From: Rhodospirillaceae bacterium
Lineage (GTDB): Bacteria; Pseudomonadota; Alphaproteobacteria; UBA9219
Reading direction: 5' to 3'
Assembly: GCA_003486725.1 (NCBI GenBank)
Contig: DNGD01000097.1
Location: 257 to 6,102, forward strand
DNA length: 5,846 nt
Below, in pieces: positions 1-5,426 of this stretch. The number at the start of each line of letters is the position of its first letter. Position 1 is the stretch's first letter. Position numbers and translations under genes: made by a program. Under the pieces are notes generated by a model. The model searched no databases. It was not told the DNA's origin and saw nothing but the letters and a program-made list of their open reading frames with translations.

Positions 1-139
1 GCGAGCCGATACTCTCCGCTATCCCGTCAAACAAGCCGCTCTCTCCTTCCGCCGCCTCCGCGCGAGACGTCAACGGAAGAGCCAATAACAACAGGATAAG
101 GATGGTTTGAATTCGCACTTGTTTCCTCGCTCCACTCAT
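1..139 (-). CDS. Secreted or periplasmic protein, N-terminal fragment with signal peptide (runs off left edge)
   Basis: The minus strand read from the ATG at 139 is open to the window edge (46 full codons). It encodes a textbook Sec signal peptide: a basic n-region (residues 1-9, with R5, K6 and R9), a hydrophobic core (about residues 13-23, ILILLLLALPL), and a small-residue c-region TSRAEAAEG, with likely cleavage after an A-x-A near residue 29 or 30. The mature part begins acidic (EGESGLFDGIAESIGS). An in-frame stop lies 39 bases upstream and no other start codon comes between, so the ATG at 139 is the first possible start; its ribosome binding site is weak. The gene diverges from the glycosyltransferase gene across 60 bp. 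Too little is present to name a family. Export is confidently predicted, function is unknown, and the mature protein lies outside the window. Confidence 0.75.
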   Translation of the reverse strand, partial: MSGARKQVRIQTILILLLLALPLTSRAEAAEGESGLFDGIAESIGS

Positions 140-155
140 GGAAAAATCACCGTTC

Positions 156-184
156 TTGAATTCTATCTCCGCCTCTCATTTGAT
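156..184 (+). promoter_or_regulatory. Weak candidate promoter for the glycosyltransferase-deacetylase operon
   Basis: TTGAAT (156-161) and TTTGAT (179-184) are 17 bp apart, each a 4/6 match to the sigma-70 hexamers. They overlap the promoter proposed on the opposite strand. A start near 191 would give a leader of about 9 bases before the ATG at 200, so either the leader is very short or the real promoter lies further left, inside the divergent gene. Low confidence. Confidence 0.25.
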
Positions 185-189
185 GACAG
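160..189 (-). promoter_or_regulatory. Candidate sigma-70 promoter for the secreted-protein gene
   Basis: Reading the minus strand, CTGTCA (189-184, 4/6 match to the -35 consensus) is followed after 18 bp by TAGAAT (165-160, 5/6 match to the -10). Transcription would start near 153, about 14 bases before the ATG at 139. The same -10 hexamer and 18-bp spacer recur in the candidate promoter of the ABC exporter operon. This is a motif match only. Confidence 0.4.
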
Positions 190-199
190 AAACCTGCCT

Positions 200-1483
200 A
201 TGACAAGCCAAAAACCTCTCCGCGCCGCCGTTCTGGTTGACCTGCCTCGTTCGTCTCTTTCCGGCGGTCATGTCAAGGGGTGGGAAAGGCTCGCCAAAGC
301 AGCCTCGATCAGCGATCTGCCTCTTGAATTGACGGTCTATTTCTCCGGTGAGCCGCTCACAGAAGCCCTACACGCGAAAAACCTCAGGATCAAGGCGCGG
401 CTTAAGCAATTGCCCCCCGTGTTCAGCACCTCTCGCCTGAAGTTTCTCCCCTATGTCCCCGATAATACCGATCTGGGGCATCATCATGTCGAGCTGGCCG
501 AAGAGCTGAAGGATTACGACGTGATCCTGACAACCGACGGCTATTTCTGTTTCGCCAAAACAGCTGAAAAGGTCAGCCGTCTTTATGGCATACCCCTGGT
601 CACCTCCTTCCACACCGACACGCCAGCCTATGCCCGTATTTTCACGCGCCTGACGATCGAAAGGCTGTTTGGTCACACGGCCCTTACGCGGCTCCTTCTG
701 GACAAGCTTCATCTGCCGGAATGGCAGGAGGCCAAGAAGATCGCGCGCATGAAAACGCATCTGCGCGCTTGCACCGCCGTTCTTTATAAACGCGAGGAAG
801 ATCGCCAGATGGCGGCCACCATTATCGGCGAGAACAGCGTCTATCCCGTGCGCATAGGCATTGATCGCACGATGTTCGGGCCGCATAAACGCGATCGCGA
901 GGGCGTCGAGATCGACTATCACGTGCCGCATGACCATGTGATCGTGTTGTTCGTTGGCCGATTGGACGTGGGGAAAAACATCTATACGCTGATCGAAGCG
1001 ATGGAGACTCTGGTTTCCGAAGGTCGCGCCGTCCATCTTATTACGGCGGGTGTTGGACCTGCCGAAGCTGATCTGCGTGCGCGCCTTGGTGCCAACGTCA
1101 CTGTCGCCGGTTTTGTCGAGCCGGAGGAGTTGGCGAGACTTTACGCCAGCGCCGACCTCCTTGCGCTGACGTCCGAAGTTGAAATCCGCAGCATGTCCTC
1201 GGTCGAGGCTATCGCTTCGGGTCTGCCCGTTCTCGTTTCGAAAAAAAGCGGTATCGCCGCGCTATGCGATTACACACCGGCGATGCTCGAAGTCGAAAGC
1301 GGCGTGGAAGCGTGGACAAAAGCCTTGCGCGATGTGACGGGATCAACCAACACGCGCATTCAAATGACCAAGCATGCGCATGCCTATGCCGAGGCCTCGA
1401 TTGCCAGCTGGAACGACGTTCTGGCGCAAGATTTCTATCCCGCCTTGAGAATCGCCGCCGAAACAAGGAAGAAGTATGGCTGA
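200..1483 (+). CDS. GT4-family (GT-B fold) glycosyltransferase
   Basis: This 427-residue cytoplasmic or membrane-peripheral enzyme is predicted to transfer a sugar from a nucleotide-sugar donor with retention of configuration. The N-terminal Rossmann half starts with AAVLVDLPRSSLSGGHVKGW, carrying the glycine-rich acceptor-side loop typical of GT4 enzymes. An HTDTPAY segment near residues 137-143 resembles the HT(N/D) motif of lipid glycosyltransferases of the MgtA/SQD2 kind. The donor-binding C-terminal half opens with FVGRLDVGKN (about 251-260) and carries the EX7E motif, E328-IRSMSSV-E336, followed by AIASGLPVLVS. An upstream TTG at 107 would add 31 residues, but these look unrelated to the fold and would overlap the divergent signal-peptide gene, so the ATG at 200 is preferred even though its ribosome binding site is weak. 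The gene overlaps the downstream deacetylase gene by 8 bp. The family is well supported; donor and acceptor are unknown. Pairing with a PIG-L deacetylase suggests GlcNAc as donor (inference). Confidence 0.93.
   Translation: MTSQKPLRAAVLVDLPRSSLSGGHVKGWERLAKAASISDLPLELTVYFSGEPLTEALHAKNLRIKARLKQLPPVFSTSRLKFLPYVPDNTDLGHHHVELAEELKDYDVILTTDGYFCFAKTAEKVSRLYGIPLVTSFHTDTPAYARIFTRLTIERLFGHTALTRLLLDKLHLPEWQEAKKIARMKTHLRACTAVLYKREEDRQMAATIIGENSVYPVRIGIDRTMFGPHKRDREGVEIDYHVPHDHVIVLFVGRLDVGKNIYTLIEAMETLVSEGRAVHLITAGVGPAEADLRARLGANVTVAGFVEPEELARLYASADLLALTSEVEIRSMSSVEAIASGLPVLVSKKSGIAALCDYTPAMLEVESGVEAWTKALRDVTGSTNTRIQMTKHAHAYAEASIASWNDVLAQDFYPALRIAAETRKKYG
1465..1475 (+). promoter_or_regulatory. Ribosome binding site of the PIG-L deacetylase gene
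   Basis: AAGGA (1465-1469) lies 6 bases before the ATG at 1476, inside the last codons of the glycosyltransferase gene. It fixes this start and implies translational coupling of the two genes. Confidence 0.7.
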
Positions 1484-2249
1484 ATTTGGCCGTCATATTC
1501 TGATCCTCGTGCCGCATCCGGACGATGAAGTCGTCGCCTGTGCCGCTATGGCTGTGCGCGCAATAAACCAAGGCGCGACAATCCACGCGCTATATTTGAC
1601 GAACGGCTGCATCGCGAAAAAAGAGCTGTGGCCGTGGCAACGCTGGCGTTATGACGCTTTTGTGGCGCAGCGGCGAAATGAGGCACTTGCCGTCGCAAAG
1701 CGCATGAAGATTATCCCCGCCGGCTTTGCAAATCGCCCCTCGCGGTATTTGTGGCGCAATTTGCCATCAGTATTTGACGAAATCACTCGTGCGATCGCGA
1801 CCCATGATATCGATCAATTGTGGGTTCCGGCCTATGAAGGCGGGCACGCGGATCATGACGCGCTGAACGGCGCTTGCAGTCTTTTGCGTGAGAGCGTCAG
1901 CATTCTTGAGTTTGCGGAATACAATTTTTATGGCGGAAAAGCGAACGCGCAAAGTTTCCCCTTTCCAAACGGAAGTGAGGAGCGCGTACAGCTGACCGAC
2001 GCTGAACGCGCCGAAAAAACGGCGTTGCTGAAAATGTACAAGTCAGAAAAGTGCAATCTGGGCTATGTCGGGGTCGATCATGAAACCTATCGCCCCTTGG
2101 CCCTCTATGATTTTGCCCGCGCACCGCATGGCGGGAAATTATGGTACACACGCTATCATTGGGTGCCGTTTGCCCACCCCCGTATCGACTTCACAACACC
2201 CGCGCAGGTCAGCGACGCGATCGTGAACTATACTACCCCGCGCACGTAG
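1476..2249 (+). CDS. PIG-L/LmbE-family zinc-dependent deacetylase
   Basis: This 257-residue enzyme is predicted to remove the acetyl group from an N-acetyl-sugar glycoconjugate, usually an N-acetylglucosaminyl group. After a short beta strand (HILILV) comes the hallmark PHPDDE motif (residues 13-18). By comparison with MshB, H14 and D17 are zinc ligands and D16 the general base. The third ligand is expected at H127 in GGHADHD (122-128). AQRRNEALAVAKRM (about 64-77) matches the conserved R-x-x-E helix of the family. There is no signal peptide or membrane segment, so it is cytoplasmic. Length is normal for the family. The ATG at 1476 overlaps the glycosyltransferase stop by 8 bp, so the two proteins are probably made together and act in sequence. 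The 3' end runs 22 bp into the convergent permease gene. The family assignment is firm. The substrate is not: mycothiol or bacillithiol precursors, GlcN-lipids and surface glycans are all possible. Confidence 0.93.
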   Translation: MAEFGRHILILVPHPDDEVVACAAMAVRAINQGATIHALYLTNGCIAKKELWPWQRWRYDAFVAQRRNEALAVAKRMKIIPAGFANRPSRYLWRNLPSVFDEITRAIATHDIDQLWVPAYEGGHADHDALNGACSLLRESVSILEFAEYNFYGGKANAQSFPFPNGSEERVQLTDAERAEKTALLKMYKSEKCNLGYVGVDHETYRPLALYDFARAPHGGKLWYTRYHWVPFAHPRIDFTTPAQVSDAIVNYTTPRT

Positions 2250-2998
2250 CGGCGCAATCCGGCGTTGAAAATGTACGCAGCCAACGCCGCGTAAAACACC
2301 GTTGCCACCAGCAGTATCCCGAACAACAGCGGATCAAAACCGCGCATCAGTTGCGCGGGGAGATAACTGATAAAACCCGCCGGAATGATGGTGAACATCA
2401 GTGCCTTCACGCCAAAGGGCTGCCCATGCAGGATGTTGCTCGAAAGGATTATCAACATCTCGAACAACTGCTCCGGAAAGCGGGAGCTGGTTTTAAGCCA
2501 GAAAACGATTGAAAACATCATCAAGGTGGCTGCCGTAAAAATTAAGGCGGAAAACAGCGTCAACAAGACAAACCACGGGAACAACGAGAGCGGCACCTCG
2601 CCAAGGGTCAGCCACAATAACGGGCCAAACGTGATATCGCCTAAACTGGCCGGTGAGGATGAACTCATCAAAAGCATCGGCAGTGCCTTGCGCGGGCGCG
2701 TCAGGAAACTGTCAATCGAGTCATCCATCACGCGATAAGCAAGGGTGCGTGCGCCGTTAAAGAAAAAGAGACTAAGGCCGATTGCAGAAGCCGCAAGGCC
2801 GAACATACGAGTCACGTCAACAAGCTTCCAGCCCTTTAGATCGCCAACCGTTTGGAAAAAGATTACCCAGAGCCCAAAGAACATAGCGTTCTGGATCATC
2901 ATAAACAGCGCCATGACGAACAGACGCTTGCGCTCGGCGTTATAGCTTTTCATGTTCGCTGTCATCAGCGCCCAGAGGTAGGAGATTTGTCGTTTCAT
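2228..2998 (-). CDS. ABC-2 type exporter permease, second subunit (COG3694/DUF990-like)
   Basis: This 256-residue integral inner-membrane protein is probably one of the two membrane subunits of a heterodimeric ABC-2 exporter. Hydrophobic segments lie at about residues 27-49, 64-85, 121-135, 140-168, 177-190, 197-212 and 222-247. After the second segment, DDSIDSFLTRPRKALPMLL (92-110) matches the cytoplasmic loop shared by this permease family (G/S-x-hD-x-hL-x-RP-x-x-x-LP). The C-terminus is basic (LRRYVRGVV). Its ATG overlaps the stop of the upstream permease as ATGA (2995-2998), and a strong GGAGG (minus strand, 3007-3003) sits 4 bases before the start, so the order is ATPase, permease 1, permease 2. 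The gene ends 22 bp inside the convergent deacetylase gene. The family is assigned from sequence character and operon layout; the transported substrate is unknown. Confidence 0.88.
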   Translation of the reverse strand: MKRQISYLWALMTANMKSYNAERKRLFVMALFMMIQNAMFFGLWVIFFQTVGDLKGWKLVDVTRMFGLAASAIGLSLFFFNGARTLAYRVMDDSIDSFLTRPRKALPMLLMSSSSPASLGDITFGPLLWLTLGEVPLSLFPWFVLLTLFSALIFTAATLMMFSIVFWLKTSSRFPEQLFEMLIILSSNILHGQPFGVKALMFTIIPAGFISYLPAQLMRGFDPLLFGILLVATVFYAALAAYIFNAGLRRYVRGVV

Positions 2999-3801
2999 AC
3001 GCCCTCCCCCGACTGGATTTTGCGCAAGACGACGCCATCAAACCAACGCAGGACAAACACGGCCACCAGACACCAGAAAAGTTGATGCACAAACCCCAAC
3101 AGAATGCGCGTCAACGAAGGGTCCAGCGCCCATTCCCCCGCCTGCGCCAGAATGGCCGGAAAGGGCGTGCTCCACATGATATTTTGCATCATCACGGGGT
3201 AATAGGCCATGGGCCAGAGCAAAGCGCCGAGAAGAAAGATCGATTTATTCCATATCCAGTAGGCAGGCTCAGACTGCACAAACCACAGGCACGATGCGCC
3301 GATGATATAAAGACCCGCGAGCATCATCACGGCGCTGAGTGGAATGCTCAGCAGCATGCCGATAACCTGTAAGGCTGACATCTGTAAACCACCCGCAAGC
3401 CATGTGATAAAGAGCATAACGGGAACGAACATGCCGGCGGCGCGAACAAGCGCCTCCCCCGCCCATACGGAAATCCTCACCAAACTCGCGCGATAGGGGC
3501 GCAGCAAAGAGAGATAAATCTGCTCGCTTTGGAAATCGTTTTGGACTTCCTTAAAGCCCCACGAAGCGCAGATAAACAGCACATATTCGGTGATGGCCAA
3601 GTACCAGATCATCTGCGAATGGCTATACCCATGCTTGGCCAGATCGGCGTCGGGGATCATCTTGATGACGCCGCCGTAAAGCAGCATGATCGTCCCATAA
3701 ATAATCAGTGATCCAAGGATCGTGATCTTTTCTTGCCACGCCTGTTTGATCCCAAGCGCAACGCCGGCACGAAACACACGAACGGAATGAGAAAAGCCCA
3801 T
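2995..3801 (-). CDS. ABC-2 type exporter permease, first subunit (COG4587-like)
   Basis: This is a 268-residue polytopic inner-membrane protein. Hydrophobic segments are at about residues 28-46, 66-84, 115-138, 146-175, 188-207 and 235-253. A short amphipathic N-terminus (FRAGVALGIKQAWQEK) precedes the first span. The loop FKEVQNDFQSEQIYLSLLRP (83-102) has the family's charged segment ending in LLRP, equivalent to the RP loop of the partner permease. Two starts are possible: a GTG at 3804, or the ATG immediately after it at 3801. The ATG is chosen because the GGGGGG tract (minus strand, 3811-3806) is 4 bases away from it but only one base from the GTG. The ATG overlaps the ATPase stop by one base (TGATG). 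With permease 2 and the ATPase it should form one exporter. The substrate is unknown. Confidence 0.88.
   Translation of the reverse strand: MGFSHSVRVFRAGVALGIKQAWQEKITILGSLIIYGTIMLLYGGVIKMIPDADLAKHGYSHSQMIWYLAITEYVLFICASWGFKEVQNDFQSEQIYLSLLRPYRASLVRISVWAGEALVRAAGMFVPVMLFITWLAGGLQMSALQVIGMLLSIPLSAVMMLAGLYIIGASCLWFVQSEPAYWIWNKSIFLLGALLWPMAYYPVMMQNIMWSTPFPAILAQAGEWALDPSLTRILLGFVHQLFWCLVAVFVLRWFDGVVLRKIQSGEGV
2999..3010 (-). promoter_or_regulatory. Strong ribosome binding site for permease 2
   Basis: The minus strand reads GGGGGAGGGCGT immediately before the ATG at 2998, a near-perfect Shine-Dalgarno sequence embedded in the last codons of permease 1. It supports the ATG start and allows strong initiation as well as coupling. 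Confidence 0.75.
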
Positions 3802-4793
3802 CACGCCCCCCGCGCCAGTTTCATCTGGCGGTAGATCGTTTTGATAATCTCCTCTAGCGGTAAATCCTCAATCGCAATGTCGTGCAGCTTGAAGCACTCC
3901 AAGCACTGTGCAACGACACTCTCAAGCCTCACTTGTTTAACATCGACTTTCAGAACAAGGCGATGATCGCCCTGCTCTTCGACGACCACGTGCGGATGAT
4001 CAAAAAGAGGGCAGGCCTCTTCTGTCGCAAGCGTCAGCGTCTTGTAATGCGTGTAGTCGCGGTGCAACGCGGGCAGTGTGGTATCCAGCAGCTTCTGTCC
4101 ATGATCGATCAGGATCACGCGATCACAGATTTTCTCGATATCGTCCGTGTCGTGGCTGGTCAGCAGCACCGTCGTTTCAAACTCCTGCACCAACCGGTTT
4201 AAATGGTCGCGTAACAACGCCTTGGCGGTAACATCGAGGCCAATGGTCGGCTCATCCAGAAACAGTACAGACGGCTGATGCAAAAGCGCGGCGGCAATAT
4301 CGCAGCGCATCCGCTGCCCCAGCGAAAGCGTGCGCGCATATTGACCAAAGAACTTCGTAAGCCCGAAGACCTCGATCAACTTATCGGTCTGCGCCTTGGC
4401 CTCGCCGTCATCAATGTCATAGATTTTGCCCAGCAGCGCGAAACTGTCACTCACCGTCAGGTTCGGCCACAAATGCGAGCGCTGGCCAAACACAAGACCG
4501 ATCTTGGCCGCCAGCTCCTGCGTGGCAACCCACGGCACAAGGCCGCACACGCTGGCCGTTCCCGTGGAAGGCGCAAGCAAGCCGCACAGCATCTTGAGCG
4601 TCGTGGATTTCCCCGCGCCGTTTGGCCCGATAAACGCGACTTTCTCTCCCGTTTTGATGGAGAAGTTGAGGTTGCCGACAGCCGTCAGCTCCTTGGTCGC
4701 CGGTTTCGAAAACCAGCCGGATTTTGCTGCCGCTTTATCACGCACCCGAAAGATACGCGTCAGATCCTGAACCTGAATAATCTCTTCAACCAT
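3801..4793 (-). CDS. ABC transporter ATP-binding protein (COG4586-like exporter ATPase)
   Basis: This 330-residue cytoplasmic ATPase should power the two ABC-2 permeases encoded downstream. The motifs are complete: Walker A GPNGAGKST (56-64), Q-loop glutamine in GLVFGQRSHLWPNL (Q104), signature LSLGQRMR (156-163), Walker B VLFLDEPTIGLD (176-187) and switch histidine in LLTSHD (H214). The VFGQRSxLW Q-loop and the LSLGQ form of the signature are typical of the COG4586 group rather than general importers. About 115 residues follow the nucleotide-binding domain and form an accessory C-terminal domain, as in other ABC-2 ATPases. In-frame starts exist at 4829 (ATG) and 4838 (GTG), but both fall in or upstream of the best -10 hexamer and lack a ribosome binding site. 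The ATG at 4793 has AGGGG 5 bases before it. This is the first gene of a tightly overlapping three-gene operon. No linked gene identifies the substrate. Confidence 0.95.
   Translation of the reverse strand: MVEEIIQVQDLTRIFRVRDKAAAKSGWFSKPATKELTAVGNLNFSIKTGEKVAFIGPNGAGKSTTLKMLCGLLAPSTGTASVCGLVPWVATQELAAKIGLVFGQRSHLWPNLTVSDSFALLGKIYDIDDGEAKAQTDKLIEVFGLTKFFGQYARTLSLGQRMRCDIAAALLHQPSVLFLDEPTIGLDVTAKALLRDHLNRLVQEFETTVLLTSHDTDDIEKICDRVILIDHGQKLLDTTLPALHRDYTHYKTLTLATEEACPLFDHPHVVVEEQGDHRLVLKVDVKQVRLESVVAQCLECFKLHDIAIEDLPLEEIIKTIYRQMKLARGA
3802..3811 (-). promoter_or_regulatory. Ribosome binding site deciding the start of permease 1
   Basis: A run of six G on the minus strand (3811-3806) lies 4 bases upstream of the ATG at 3801. 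For the alternative GTG at 3804 the gap would be one base, too short for efficient initiation, so the ATG is favoured. Confidence 0.55.
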
Positions 4794-4803
4794 GACCGCC
4801 CCT
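4794..4803 (-). promoter_or_regulatory. Ribosome binding site deciding the ATPase start
   Basis: AGGGG on the minus strand (4803-4799) is 5 bases upstream of the ATG at 4793. No comparable site precedes the in-frame starts at 4829 or 4838. Confidence 0.65.
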
Positions 4804-4827
4804 GCGCACTCTTTTGCAAAGACAATC

Positions 4828-4857
4828 ATTCTATGCACGAAACACCGATGGACTCAA
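4828..4857 (-). promoter_or_regulatory. Candidate sigma-70 promoter of the ABC exporter operon
   Basis: On the minus strand TTGAGT (4857-4852, 4/6 match) is followed after 18 bp by TAGAAT (4833-4828, 5/6 match). Transcription would begin near 4821, giving a leader of roughly 28 bases to the ATPase ATG at 4793. A GANTC site (4851-4855) overlaps the -35 hexamer. This is a motif match without experimental support. Confidence 0.45.
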
Positions 4858-4888
4858 GGTCTTCGCCCGATTACTTTCACGCCTGTGT

Positions 4889-4919
4889 TCTTGTCAGCAC
4901 AAGACGCGTGACATAGACT
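4889..4919 (+). promoter_or_regulatory. Candidate promoter with overlapping dyad upstream of the peptidase N-domain gene
   Basis: TTGTCA (4891-4896, 5/6 match) and TAGACT (4914-4919, 4/6 match) are separated by 17 bp, which would place a start near 4926, about 19 bases before the ATG at 4945. A perfect 6-bp dyad, TCTTGT-CAGC-ACAAGA (4889-4904), covers the -35 hexamer and could be an operator. A GANTC site (4916-4920) overlaps the -10. The rest of the 151-bp divergent region shows no other recognisable element. Confidence 0.4.
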
Positions 4920-4944
4920 CATTGTTGTAACCTTCGGCGGCCAA

Positions 4945-5343
4945 ATGGAATCCATGATGTTCGATACAAGCCTTTTAAATGAACCGATGGTCAGGTTGGT
5001 GGTCGGGATTGTCATCGGCCTCGTGCTGGGCAGCTTCACAACGATGCTCAGTTATCGCCTGCCCCGCCGCCTGTCGATCATCACGCCGCCCTCCACCTGT
5101 CCGACTTGCCAGACGCAATTGACGCCGCTCGACCTGATCCCCGTTCTGTCATGGCTGATGAACAAGGGGTGCTGCCGCCACTGCACCGCGCCCATTGGCG
5201 CACGTTATATGGTGATTGAACTGGTCACAACGCTGGCCATAACCGCGGCGTTTGTAGCCCTTGGCTTCACACCCACTCTGCTGGCCGCAATCATCGGCAT
5301 TATGGCCGTGATAACCTATACCGTGATCCGCTGCGAATACTGA
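4945..5343 (+). CDS. Stand-alone prepilin peptidase N-terminal domain protein (PF06750-like), no catalytic domain
   Basis: This 132-residue membrane protein matches the first domain of type IV prepilin peptidases (PilD/GspO, family A24). A hydrophobic helix (about 16-34) ends in the conserved GLVLGSF...YRLPRR stretch. Then come C52-PT-C55, the segment LDLIPVLSWL, C77-RH-C80 and PIGARYMVIELVTTL, which is the usual zinc-binding, tetra-cysteine cytoplasmic loop. A second hydrophobic stretch (about 93-128) follows, and the protein stops at RCEY. Full-length enzymes are typically about 250-290 residues and carry two catalytic aspartates, one just after this point and one in a GxGD motif; neither is present. 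No continuation is seen in the other two frames after the stop. The ATG at 4945 is chosen for position; ATGs at 4954 and 4957 are equally possible, and the ribosome binding site is weak. It is either a truncated remnant or a bona fide single-domain protein. No pilus or secretion genes are visible nearby. Confidence 0.85.
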   Translation: MESMMFDTSLLNEPMVRLVVGIVIGLVLGSFTTMLSYRLPRRLSIITPPSTCPTCQTQLTPLDLIPVLSWLMNKGCCRHCTAPIGARYMVIELVTTLAITAAFVALGFTPTLLAAIIGIMAVITYTVIRCEY

Positions 5344-5364
5344 TCAATAACCTTATCTTGATCA
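5341..5364. repeat. Perfect 7-bp inverted repeat overlapping a stop codon
   Basis: TGATCAA (5341-5347) and TTGATCA (5358-5364) are exact reverse complements separated by 10 bases, and the left arm contains the stop codon of the peptidase N-domain gene. The arms are AT-rich and only a short T-rich stretch (TTTCT) follows, so it would be a poor intrinsic terminator. An operator for the downstream gene is equally likely. Confidence 0.5.
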
Positions 5365-5366
5365 TT

Positions 5367-5379
5367 TCTATCGGATAGA
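5367..5379. repeat. 13-bp odd-centred palindrome
   Basis: TCTATC-G-GATAGA is a perfect dyad, two bases after the preceding inverted repeat and 48 bases before the start codon of the last gene. The two dyads make up most of the left half of this 83-bp gap. It may be a regulator binding site; no function can be assigned. Confidence 0.45.
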
Positions 5380-5412
5380 GCACCATCATTGCGTCCCAGA
5401 ATCACCCAGAAA

Positions 5413-5426
5413 CAGGAGTTTTCCCG
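5413..5426 (+). promoter_or_regulatory. Ribosome binding site of the right-edge membrane protein gene
   Basis: CAGGAG (5413-5418) is 8 bases before the ATG at 5427. It is the clearest start signal on the right side of the window and supports this open frame as a real gene. Confidence 0.7.

Noticed and set aside
107..199. TTG start that would extend the glycosyltransferase by 31 residues
   Set aside because: The added residues do not resemble the family, and the extension would overlap the divergent signal-peptide gene; the ATG at 200 begins right before the GT4 fold.
368..1036. 222-codon open frame on the minus strand opposite the glycosyltransferase gene
   Set aside because: It lies wholly antisense to a gene with clear catalytic motifs, has no recognisable domain or ribosome binding site, and its composition fits a codon-bias shadow.
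1241..1247. Run of seven A in the glycosyltransferase gene as a possible slippage site
   Set aside because: The frame and the GT4 motifs continue normally on both sides, and no overlapping alternative frame of interest follows.
1372..1383. 12-bp palindrome GCATGCGCATGC within the glycosyltransferase gene
   Set aside because: It encodes an ordinary alternating His-Ala segment near the C-terminus and lies inside a coding region with no sign of a control role; probably chance.
4833..4916. 27-codon plus-strand frame in the divergent promoter region
   Set aside because: There is no ribosome binding site and no recognisable sequence, and it covers the proposed promoter elements; the region is better explained as regulatory.
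4278..4916. 212-codon plus-strand open frame opposite the ABC ATPase
   Set aside because: It is antisense to the Walker and signature motifs of a certain ATPase gene and its translation is arginine-rich with no domain, as expected for a shadow frame.
5344..5426. Possible frameshifted remnant of the peptidase catalytic domain after the stop codon
   Set aside because: Translating the two other frames across and beyond the stop gives no aspartate-containing or GxGD-like segment, so there is no visible remnant.
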